From positions 372,001-436,000 of the forward strand of contig VWZX01001144.1 of the NCBI GenBank assembly GCA_013399015.1: a stretch of DNA of 64,000 nucleotides, given 5' to 3'. Under the pieces are notes generated by a model. It was not told the origin of the DNA and did no database searches. It saw only the letters and a program-made list of their open reading frames with translations. A program made the position numbers and the translations under genes. Source of the stretch: Galbula dea (Eukaryota > Chordata > Aves > Piciformes > Galbulidae). Shown piece after piece: positions 42,201 through 54,200 of the stretch. Within the stretch, counting starts at the first letter, position 1, and each line of letters starts with the position of its first letter.

Positions 42201-45200
42201 GTTTGCTTTAGCTTGGTTAGGGACAAGTGACTCTGCAGGAGCATGACTGTCACCCTGGTGAGGAAAGGCCTGCCGGTGTTACAGGGGATTCCCTGCCACT
42301 TCCCACCTCCCCAGGGTCACCAGCTCATCACTGCTTCTGTCCTAAGGCTATTCTGTACCTTGGAGCATCACCAGCAACTGCTCTGCAAGATTTGCTTGGC
42401 TTAGCTGCCTTTGGAGCACAGGGGGTGTGGGGCAGGAGGCTCAGCTGTTGCCCAGCAGCCCCTTTGGGGACAGAGTTGGCTTAGCTGAGTGGGAGAATCA
42501 CAAGTCCAGCAGACAGCACACTGGCACCTCCCTGAAAAGAAGGTCCCTGTTCTGACAAGGGCTGTTGTGGATCTTTTGTGGGCCATATTCCAGCAGCATG
42601 GCTCTCTTGAGAAGTGTCTTGCTGAAAGCAGAGAGCTAGGCCAGTCAGAGAGGGAGGTTGGTCTGGTTCCAGTGTGCTACCAAATCATGGCAGGGGGCTG
42701 CATGGGTTTGCTTCTCCTGAGACACCTGGTGTGCATTAAGGAGCCTGGATGAGATGCTGCAGCTGGGGAATGAAACCCTGCAAGCTCTCAGGGGTCTGGG
42801 AGACATTTCAGCAAATTACTATGTCAGAGTTTGTTTTGTGAACCTTTTCCTGTAAATCCTTGGAGGCACCACAGCTGCTCTGAGCAGGCCCAAACCTCAC
42901 TTGTGTTGCTGTGTTGAGGAGTGCTGGTCTAGGGGGTGTCTGATTTTAGTTACTAGCTTTTAATAAGCAATCTCAATCTGAAATCTAAGAAACTATGAAG
43001 TCACAATGTGCTTTGGTTTTAAATTAAATGTGATTTAGAGCTACTAATTGAAATACACCTTTGGTATTACTTAATTCCCCTCAGTATGGGCTGTAGACAC
43101 AGCCAGAGAGAGGCAGCAAAGGCTCTTTATGCTTAGGTCAAGTGTAGCTAGTTTGTTGTTCATTTTTGTTTCCTGGAAGCATGCTTCATCTTTCCAGTTC
43201 CTTGCTTGTTGGCATCCACAGGGATTTCAGGTACTCCTGAGGTGTAGCTGAGTTCAGCTGTCCCCCAGGGAATAATATCCCTGTGGCCTCCCCACCCTGC
43301 CTTGAGTGCTGAAGGCTTATGTCTCAGTTACTGAGCTCTTCCCTCTCCTTTCAGCTTGTGGAAACAACCTCCAGCTTGTTTCATTAGCATTTGAGGAAGC
43401 AAACCCAGCAGACAGAACCTTCAGAACCTTCTAGCTGAGGCTGCAGGCTGGCAGTTCTCACTCTGGGGGTAGTGATGAGTTTGGGGATGCTTTGGGTGGC
43501 AGTGATCTTCTCAGAGCTGGGCTTGGCTCAGCAGGAGGTGAAAGATGGAAGGCTTTGGAAGGGTTAAATGTTTTCTCTGTGGCAGTGAAGGATATGGAAA
43601 GCAGCCAAGCCTTTGGATCTGAAATTTGAAAAGCAGGTGGAGTTGAACTGCTCTTAGCAAGGAATCCAGTGCAGGAAGGGGGAGACTAACAGTGCTGTTA
43701 CACAGTGCCATTCCTAACACTGTCATCACCTTCCAGGTTCCTCCACTCAGCTGGAGCTGAGGTGCAGAGCCTGGCCACAGCTGCTGCCCTGCCACTGCAG
43801 GAGGAGGAGGAGGCCAGCTCTCTGGAGGAGGGTGACTGGGAATACCCAGGAGGGAACAGGGGTTTGTGTGGTGCTGGAGCTCAGAAATGGCTCAGGTTTA
43901 CAGATGATGAGATCACTGGTTGGAAACCAGACCTCTGACAGTGACTGGTTTACTGATTTCAGGTGGATTTTAGAAGCTGTCCTCAGACCTCAGAGGCTTA
44001 TCAGTGCCCCAACTTTTTATCACAAGGCTCATTCCAGTCCTCCCACCTTCTGCTCTACCATCAATCTGTATTTCTGTGTTCTGCAGTGTTAACATTCAGC
44101 CTCAATGTCACAGCTTCCCAAAGCTTTTGATTCAACGGTGTGCAAAACAATCAATAAATCTGGAGTTGAGGGCATTAGTGGGGTGGTGCCCCAGCATTAT
44201 TCACTGGAAGGAAAATCCTGAGACATAATGTATCCAGAGTAAGATGCTTGGTCATGGGGTAGCTGTTTGGATAAGGAGATTACAGGTGGAAAAAAAAAAT
44301 AGAACAAGCCCAACAGAAACCCAGGCAATGGTGCATGTTTGCTGCCAGAGTCTCTGTGTAGCTGTGTGTCTTCCATGAATGCTTTGGAGCTGTTGGGATC
44401 ATGGTGTTATGGCCTTGAGATAAGTGGAATCACTTTCAGGTTAGGGTCTTTCCCTGGGCAGGATGGATGAGGGCCTTCTGCAGAGCAGGAATACTCTCTA
44501 AGACTGAGAAGCTGAGAGGAGTTGTCAGGCAGATGAACACACAACAGGATTTTATGGTTCCCAATTCTCCATACAGTGGTAATGAGATTTTAAAGTGCTG
44601 TATGATTCACTTTGGGTGGAAGTATGGCTTTGCCCAGCTGAGAGCCTAGCCAGCCATGCCCTTGTGTTCCAGCTCCCCCTTCCCCCCTGTGCTCAGGGCT
44701 TGCTCTGGCTAGAGAAGGAAAGAAGCAGCCACTAAAGACACTGAGGCAACCAGAGTCACAGAAAGGTTCCAACTCCTCAAACTGCTCTGGAGACTTGAGA
44801 ACACATGCAAACTATGTTTATCTGTCTTAAAATGCCACCTTCTGTGTGGGTAAGAGAAAAGTCTGATCAAGGAAAGGTGCAGGAGCTTCTCCTCCCTGCA
44901 GAAAAAAACCCACCATAGCATGGCATCCAGTTGAACCTTGCAGCTTGCAAGCATGCCCATCTCTCTGACCAGAAAATGCTAAGAGCAGAGTGAATGTACT
45001 GCTTGCTCAACAGCCAATAAATCTAGGTTTATATCTTCCTTCCCTGCTCAGGAAACAAGGGAGCTATTTTTAAACCTGGCCTTCCTGTACCCCTTGAAAT
45101 GGAGTGATTTTGGTGGTGCTGTCACATGAAATAATGAGCTCTTGCTGTTGCTCTCAACTCACCAGGCAGGATTGGGCAGAAACCATTCTTTCTTCAGGAA

Positions 45201-48200
45201 AAGGACTGATTCCAGTGATTTCTCCAGGCATTATCTCTGCCAAGATGAGATAGATGATCTGGGGAGAGGAAGAAGGGAGCAAAGCAACCTGAGTGGTGGT
45301 AGAAAAGCTCACCTGTAGCTTTGAGGGAGGTCTTTTATTTAATTCACTGCCTTGGGGATGGAGACAATTACAGATAAGATGTCCTCATTGGTATGAAATT
45401 CAGTTTGATTCAATCCTACCTGTTGAGCAGTCAGAATTCTCTGGCTGGAGGCTCTTTCTGCCAAAGGCAAGAGGTCTTCACTGCAGTTGTTAAGGAGAAG
45501 TTAGGATGTGAATTCCCGTGAGCCTGTAGCCTTCAGCTACACATGGCAAGGTGTTTCCCTGCAGCCCTGGCTTTGTGCATAGACAGAGCCAAGGTTTGCT
45601 CAGGCATGGAAGGTGGAATGTAGCAGCTTTTCCCTTGCATTGCTGTACTGTGGTGTCTGTTTTCAGCAGTTAATGTTTATTTTAGCTTTTCAGTGTGCTG
45701 GGAAGTAGTGCTGTTATGTTTTTGGTCATGGCTAAAAATAAGCAGAGAAGTTTATATAGTCTGATCTTTACCTGAGATGTGAGGGAGCTGTAATTGAAAT
45801 TTATTGCTCTTAACAGTTGCAGGTGATTCTATGTGTTCAGAACATGCCAGATTCAAGCCTTGGCATGTGCTCCTGCTGCAAACATCTCCTTTACCTCTTA
45901 GCTTTCTGTAGCTGCCTGTTGGCACCTGTGCTGGATTCCTTCTGTGTATTACTGCTGCACTCTCACAAGAGGACTGGCACCATCTTTTATTCATTGCTGG
46001 CATTCTTGTTTCTAACCAGAACTGAAAAACACTGAGAGGATCTGAGCTTGTATACCAGGCTTATTTACTTATATATAGAGAATCCCAGAACTGTCAAGAG
46101 CTGGAAAGGACCTTCAAAATCATCTAGTTCCAACCCCCCTGCCTGCCAGGGACACCTCCCACTAGAGCAGGTTGCCCAGAGCCCCATCCAGCCTGGCCTG
46201 AAAAGCTTCCAGGGATGGAGCTTCCACAGCCTCTCTGGGCAACCAAGTATATTTATATTTATATTTATATTTATATTTATATTTATATTTATATTTATAT
46301 TTATATTTATATTTATATTTATATTTATATTTATATTTATATTTATATTTATGCTTACATACTTTCTTGGCTAAGCTTCTTGATAGATGAAAACAGAAAA
46401 AAGATGCCATAACCTAGGTAACTCAGTTTCTAGGCTGCCTCTTTCTTGAGCTTTTGTTTGTTTTGCCCCAGTTTGGAACTCTTTGGCAAACCATGCTGTC
46501 ACTTGCCAGTATGGTTGCTGAAAGAGGTGCTGTGTTCTCTGTTTGCTTGTCTCTGAAGGTATTGCTGCTGCTGTTCCACAGCATATTTCCCACTGGATTG
46601 AATTCTGTAAAGATGTGGTTGGAATGAAAGCATGGTTGGGGAAGAGAGGAGTTTCTGTTTGGATGGAATCTAATGGAGCAGTTCACGTAAGGAACGTTTG
46701 CAGTGTGATTGTGGTTGGGCACATCCCCCCTGACTTTGGGCTCGGTTCGTTTCCCAGGTGAAGCAGACGGTGGAGCTGCAGAGGGCGCGGCTGCGCGACG
46801 ACATCAAGGAGTACAAGTTCCGGGAGGCACGCCTGCTGCAGGACTACACTGAGCTGGAGGAGGAGAACATCTGCCTCCAGAAACAAGTGTCTGTCCTGAA
46901 GCAAAATCAGGCAAGTGTTCCAAAACACTGAGCATTGCTTTGGTAGCACCAGTTCATCCCTGTCTTACAGCATGGTTCTGTCTTCTCTGAACATCCACTC
47001 CCTCCTTTTCCCTCTTTGTCCTGCTTGTGAGACTGTCACTTGTATCTTTTAGTGTCAAGAGCTGTCCCAAAATGTCTAAGTCCTTTCTGACTCTCTTTGT
47101 ACACAGTCATAAGACTTCATTGCTTCTGCTTTGCCCTCCAAGTCCTTCCATTGCTCTCTCTCTGGTGGAAGTGAAGTCTTTACCAGTCTGCTTTGTTACT
47201 TGATTCAGTCTTTCTGCACTAGTTTTCCAGTGTCTTTGCAGTACTCTCCAGCCACCCACCCTCTTCTACAGTATCTGTAACTGCCTGGATTTCTGAATAT
47301 AGGTCTGTATTGCTCCCAAATGCTTCCATGGCTGCAGTTCTGTACTCTTCCCCTCTTCTGCCTGCTTTCATCAAACACAGACTGCTGTTAGAGATGCTCT
47401 GTACTGTCAGACCTCTGTGACTGCTCGTCTGAAAACACACTTTTAATTGCACAACTCCAGCTCTTTTCAGGATTGTAGAAAATGGCATTTTTGTTTGAAG
47501 AACTGAAGGATTTCCCTGAGCTGTTATTTGTGGAGGTAATTGGATTGGGTGCAGTCTGTGGCATGGTTTGCTTCTCTTCATCTGTCACCTGGGGACTATT
47601 TTTATTCTCCAGGTACCTGCCAGCCTCATTGCGTAAATAAAACACAAAGTTCAGCTGAGAAAATGGGATGATATTCCTGAAACAAAAGCTCTTGACAAAG
47701 CCAACAGTGTTAGTATCAGTGGCTGTAGCTGAGCACAGAGCAAAAAGCTGATGAGGATTTGCTTCAGAACTCCTTCAGTGTTCAAATACCAAGGGGGGTG
47801 TTTGGGATATTGAGTGTGTTTCATTTATCTCCAGGTGAAGCTCCATGACAGTGTTTGTCACTTTGGCCTCGCAGATGTGTCCAAACTGGGGTTCTGGGTT
47901 AGACCTCTTCTCCCCTGGATATATTTGGTCTAATGATGCTGGTTTGGGCACTCTGACATTGTGTGGTAGGGATGAAGGGGCTGTTATGCTCGAGGGGCAG
48001 GCTACAAGAGGTAGTCATCTGGTAAAAATCCAGCCTGTCTAGACGGTTCCTTTTGGTTTTATGTTGGGTTTTGGTTTTGTCTGATTCACTGTGTTGAGAG
48101 GAGCAAGTGAAGGTTCTCAGCTCCATGGTCACATTCTAAACTAATGATACTGAAGAATGCTGTCGTTCTGGGCCCAGCCACATTTAACCTCAGCTGCTGT

Positions 48201-51200
48201 CTTGTCAGTTGCTAGTAGTTATTGACTGCTTTGTTTGTGTTCTGGAGCCTTTGAAAAGAGACTGCACCATTAAATATTTGAGTTCAGTGGCCATGCATAC
48301 AACCAGGGTTAGTGCTTTTCTAGGCAATGGCTTCTTTCATGTTCTACCTTGTCCTAATCCTACTCAATGAATTTTAATAAGCTTTAATTATCCTACTGCC
48401 AGAACTAGAAGAAGCCATCAAGTTTTCCCAGGCTTAGCTTGCAAAACTAACATGACTGGTTCCTGATTTTTAAAACAGCTGTGGTTCAGCCCTACCAGAT
48501 TGGTTGTGCTGGCACCTAGAATTCCTTTAGCAATTGGCAGAAAAAATTAGGGTCATAATTCATGTTTTCTTTCAAGGTAATTAAAAGGTATTTAGGCTTT
48601 TTTTTCCTCTCTCCAGCCCCCCAGGGGATTCAATATTTGACACTAATAGTTGGTGTTTGTCATTTCAGTACAAGAGAGGCTTACAAAAGAATACATGCAA
48701 TTTAACAGGTAAAAACTTAGAGTATGCCATCAGATTGAATGTAGCAGCACTGGTGCAGAGTCTGAGTTGCAGCTCTTTCAAGATGTGTTGGAATGGTCAG
48801 GACAGAAACGATCAAAGAGTTTTGGTTTGAATGTACAAAAGCAGAGCTTTGGTTGCAAGGTGCATCCCCAGTTGTGAGCCCAGCAGAGTGTCAGAAGCAT
48901 AGCTTTGCCATGCTGACTTTTGGAAGCATTGAGCTTGCATCCATGGGAAGGTTGGCCAGGGAATTTGCTCATCAAAGAGAGCATAACGTGGCTAAAAAAG
49001 GCTGGTTTGGGATGCCTCTGGATCAAACATTGCATCTCCCACCTGTCTTAATGAAGCTGGAATAGATCAGCTCATGCAGTGCTTTGCTTAGAAGTCTTAT
49101 TGCATGGTGTCTGTGAAGATAAGTGATGCAAGCAGCGTTTGCAGTCCTAGTGCCAAAGCTAGGCTGCACAACTGCACAAGTTCTGTTCCTGCCCTCTGTA
49201 GTGAAACCAACCCTTCAGAAGGCACGCTTCTTTATGCCTTACAGGCAGGCATTTTCCTGAGGGTTGGTTTTTCACCTCCATTTGTGTGTCTGCAGGTGGA
49301 GTTTGAAGGCCTGAAGCATGAAATCAAAAGGCTTGAGGAGGAAGCTGAGTTTCTCAACAGCCAGCTGGAAGATGCCATCCGGCTGAAGGAGATCTCGGAG
49401 CGGCAGCTGGAGGAGGCCCTGGAGACACTGAAGACAGAGAGGGAGCAGAAGAACAACCTGCGTAAGGAGCTCTCCCACTACATGAACATCAACGACTCCA
49501 TGTACAACAGCCACCTCAACATCTCCCTGGATGGGCTGAAGTTCAGTGATGAGGCCACAGAGCCCAACAACGATGAGATCATGAACGGGTTTGAACAGAA
49601 CTGCCTCAGCAAGCTCAGCAATGGCAAGAACAGCACATCAACACCCAAGAAAAATGAAAGCTTCCCACCAGCTCCCAGCCTGGTTTCAGATCTTCTGAGT
49701 GAATTGAACATTTCTGAAATCCAGAAGCTGAAACAGCAGCTTCTGCAGGTAAGGGCTTTCCTAAACAACTCAGTACTTCCAACTAGCTGATGGACTTCGT
49801 TCAGGCTGTGATTTCAGTCCTTATGTGGCCACCATACAGTAGGGACTATGTTTGGAAAAGCTTTGGATTGGTTTAGACCTTTGTTTATTTAATCCAAAGA
49901 AGCTAGCTTCTAATGCATCTAATGCTCCGAGGGCTAGAAGCTAGCTAGAGGAGAGCTGTAATGCATCTTCTATGCAGTACATGCAGTGTCTGCTTCATTA
50001 TCTCACTAGTGAGGAAGTATTTTGTTCAAAAAAGGCTGGTATGCAAAAAATGAGTTTGTATTCCATGAGTATTTTCTGTAGTCAGCCCACAGAACGTGGA
50101 GTTTTAATCAGGACCAAGCATTTCCATCTTGTTATTTGTGCTACTGTAAGATTGGAGAGTTTAGAGCAAGGTTGATATTTGTGTTGCCTCTAAATGTTTT
50201 CAGCTGATTGTGTCAAGCATTTTTAAGGGTTCTGTAAGAAAAAGCCTTTGTGGGGGGGAAAAAACCTGTTGGATTTTTTGCAAAAGGAGGCCTTTCAGAG
50301 GAGAAACTGTCAAAGTTTGGGTATTGCTTAGTCTTGCATGAAGTTCCAGGCTTCCACCATGGACTAGCTGCATGTTTTCTACTACCTGGTAGTTGGAAAG
50401 ATAACAGTAAACTCTAGCTTACCTGAAAGGATGTTTTCACTATCAGACCATCAGCCATGGAAGAAAGATGTAAAAATGTGCATTTTGAAGTGGAAATGAG
50501 CAAGAGAATTGGCAAGGCAACACTGTACTTAGATTGTTGTAGAATCAATTCAGTAGCCTTCCCATCACGTGCGGGTGATCCAGTTCCTGTCGCCACACGC
50601 GCCACGGTTAAGTTGCTGCCTCTTAAATAAAACCATTTAGTGATACAGTTCCCTTCCTGAAGGTGTCTGTGTTCATGTATTGCAGATGGAAAGAGAGAAG
50701 GTGAACTTGTTAACGACACTGCAGGAGTCTCAGAAGCAGCTGGAGAATACCCGGGGAGCCCTGTCGGAGCAGCACGAGAAGGTTGGCAGGCTGACGGAGA
50801 ACCTCAACGCCATCAAGAAGCTGCAGGTCAGCAAGGAACGTCAGTCTGCCCTGGACAACGAGAAGGACAGAGACAGCCACGAAGATGGAGACTATTATGA
50901 AGTCGACATCAATGGCCCAGAGATCCTGGAGTGCAAGTACAAAGTGGCCGTGGCAGAGATCACTGACCTGAAGGAAGAGCTCAAAAACCTGAAGGCCAAG
51001 TACAAGGAATGCGAGTCTAAGTATGAGGAAGAGAAGAGCAGGTATGAGAGTGAGAGCCAGGCTCTCACTGAGAAGATCACCTCCCTGGAGAAATCCAGTA
51101 GGCATGATAGAGAACAGGTGGCCAGACTGGAGAAGGAGCTGAAGAAAGTCAGTGATGTAGCTGGAGAAACCCAGGGCAGCCTCAGCGTGGCTCAGGATGA

Positions 51201-54200
51201 GCTAGTCACCTTCAGCGAAGAGCTGGCCAATCTGTACCACCACGTCTGCATGTGCAACAACGAGACCCCAAACAGGGTGATGCTGGATTACTACAAGGAA
51301 GGGAAAGGTGGGCGCAGCAGTCCAGAGACCAAGGGAAGAAGGTCTCCCATCCTTCTCTCCAAAGGCCTGTTGACTATAGAGCTAGGGAAGGCAGAGAGTG
51401 GAAGTGGTGAGAGCAGCCCTTCTCCAGTGTCATCTCTGCCGTCCCCCGTGTCAGACCCTCGGAAGGAGCCGATGAACATTTACAACCTGATCGCCATCAT
51501 CCGGGATCAGATCAAACACCTGCAGGCTGCTGTGGACAGGACAACAGAGCTGTCCAGGCAGCGTGTGGCCACCCAAGAGCTTGGGCCAGTGGTGGACAAG
51601 GACAAGGAAGCTCTCATGGAAGAAATCCTGAAGTTGAAGTCCCTGCTGAGCACCAAGAGAGAACAGATAGCAACTCTGAGAACTGTGCTGAAGGCCAACA
51701 AACAGGTAACCGGGTCTTACAGGTGGGAAGGTTCTAGTGTTAGGAAGCTAGGTCCTAAACACAAGGCAAGTTATCTTGGAGGTCATGCTGCCTTACCCTC
51801 ACCCCAGTGGCACTCTAGTTGCTGTCGTGTTTGGTACAAGGCTGGAGCAGGCTGCTTCATTAGAGGCAAACAGATGTCCTGCAGCAGAGCTGAGCACTGG
51901 GGCTTTAACTGACTTTTGTTAGGCACATACTCCTGAAACTTCATAAGAAGCTTAAGGGAGCTCCCCTCTGCTGCCTGTCTGAATCATATCAGGTTACATT
52001 TCATGTAAGGCACCTAAAATGAAGAGGTAAGTCTTGTTTTCTGCTTAAGAGAATTCTAGGAGTTACCCTTCAAAGAGACTTCTTCAACTTAAGCAGCCTC
52101 TCTCAAATTGCAAAGTAAGAGCAAGCTTTCCCAGAGGAGGCTGTGATGTAAGAACATGGTCAAAATAACAGAGGGAAAAGGTAAAATTAGTCTTTGGGTA
52201 TTGCACTGTGCCATTTGATATGCATCAGCAGTGCAGCAGAGAAAAATAACTGCCTTGAAGAAGCAGATACATACTGTCAGTTTTCTGTGGCACCTGTTAA
52301 TAAAGCTGTCCCAAAATGCAAGGTAGGCAGAAAGCTGCAAGGGTTAGAGAGCTGTGCAAGTGGCTGATGACTGCCTTTAAATATAGAGATTCTAACTAGA
52401 CTGGTTTCTTCTTTATGTCTTCATGTATATGAAGTTGAATTCCTTTAGTGCTTGGAAACAGGGGTCACTAAATGCATGTTCTGTAAGTTCCTAGCTGCTG
52501 CTGCATGGTTCATGGAAGTAGGAGACCTGTAGATCTGCTCTGTGTCCAGTGTTCAAAAATGAACTTTGATTTAATCAAAGTTGGCCAGAAGTTTAAGATT
52601 CCAGTACAAAGTGAATGTTCCATGATGTGAACAGCCATGAGGAGTCTCTGTGTGAAGAGTTTCATTACCTGCTTCTGTTTCTGTTCTTCTTGGTCAACAA
52701 CAGACTGCAGAGGTAGCCCTTGCCAACTTGAAAAGCAAGTATGAAAACGAGAAGGCCATGGTTACAGAGACTATGATGAAGCTGAGGAATGAGCTAAAGG
52801 CTTTGAAAGAAGATGCTGCTACCTTCTCTTCCCTGAGAGCAATGTTTGCTACAAGGTAAAGAACACGGGAACCCTGCAAAATGTCATTGCTTGCTTGTGT
52901 GAGGGGAAGAGCTGAACTTCCTGCCCACCTGCCTGTGCAGGGGGTGGTGGGATGCCTTCCTCCAAGCTCACTGCTTGATGAGATGTGTTCTGTAGGTGAG
53001 GAACATGCCAGGGATACAGAGTATGTTGCTACAAACCAAGAAGGTGGTGTGATGGTGTGTGTTTAATGGGGATGTGACATTACCCCTGGCTCTTGAAGCT
53101 GTTACCTCTGAGGAGGAGTGACACTGAACAGTGTGAAAGCAGTTTTTATTACACAAGGATGTGAGTCTGTCTGATGGTAGTGATCCAGGAGAAAAATGAA
53201 GATGTTGCAAGCATCTGGTTGTTCTTTGGCTGTCCCTCCTGCAGTTGGGGTCTGCCATTTCATTTCCCTGTCTGAGCTGATTTGGGATGTGTGTGTCTCC
53301 AACTTGCTTCTGCTTCTTAGTTGTGCTTTGGGTGTTAACAGACAGAAAACCCCTGCTGGCACATCAGCTGCAGAAGTGATAAATGCTCTTTGGATAATGC
53401 ATGTTGCATCCTGCTCCTGTCACTGATTTCTTCAAGTCTACTCCTATCTTGTGGGGACTGTGGAAGCAGCAACATCATGATCTTTCCAAATCCAGGTCTG
53501 CTTCAGAGCTAAGGAACATTTACTTGATTCCTGTGTGGGGATGATCCTGGTTTTCTTTCTGTCATCTGCTAAAAAGTACCATAGTGTAAGGAATCAGGAG
53601 GGTGCTTAGGAGAATTGCTGAGGCTTTTCTTGCCTGGGCTTCTGGGGGGGTGGCTCTGCAGCAGCAAAGTTGCTTGTGTGCTCTGAGGCTTCCCGGTGAT
53701 TCAGCATTTCTCAGCAGTATCTATGCCTGTGGGTCAGCATGGAAAGGAGAGGTGGGTACCAAGGAGTGCTAAAGGTTGAATTTGTGGCAGCTCATCATTC
53801 AAACTCTGTCAGTTTTCCAAGTAACCAGAGCATTAGGGAAAATATTCTTGTGTTCATGGACATCAAAGGCCTGCAGAATATAAAGCAGTTGAAATTCCTG
53901 GAGAGAACAGTGCAGTCCTCACAGGATTAGAGTTATAGCTGAAGGGTCTTCATGCTGGACTCCACACAGTAGAAGTATTCAGCTTCTCTAAAAATATCCT
54001 GTAGGATAAATGCTCAGAGGAGCCAGACACAGAAAATGGGACTTTGAAAAGTTCCAGAATGGGATTGCCAGATGGGAGTGTAACAGCATTTGCCTCCTCT
54101 TCCTAGTGCTAGGTCTGGAGGTGATGAATGATGTCTGGTGAGAAGAATGTCTGGGCTGCCAGCACCCACGTGAGAGCAAGGAGACAGCCAGGCAGGACAG

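Larger units (their letters stand above)
35345..46757 (+). other. BICD2: BICD2 intron 2 (11.4 kb)
   Basis: Donor GAG|gtgagt, acceptor tttcccag|gtg. It contains CR1 copies at 38007 (+), 40731 (-) and 46078 (-), and the (ATATTT)n array at 46248-46352. Reading frames in the CR1 copies are remnants of the CR1 ORF2 C terminus. Nothing else was recognised. Confidence 0.85.

Noticed and set aside
46048..46410. Open frames on both strands rich in Ile/Phe, Tyr/Ile or Lys/Tyr
   Set aside because: They are only the (ATATTT)n array read in different frames.
50680..51912. Long frame over exon 5 treated as a separate 410-codon gene
   Set aside because: The reading continues the exon 4 frame through consensus splice sites, and the last part after 51705 is intron 5.
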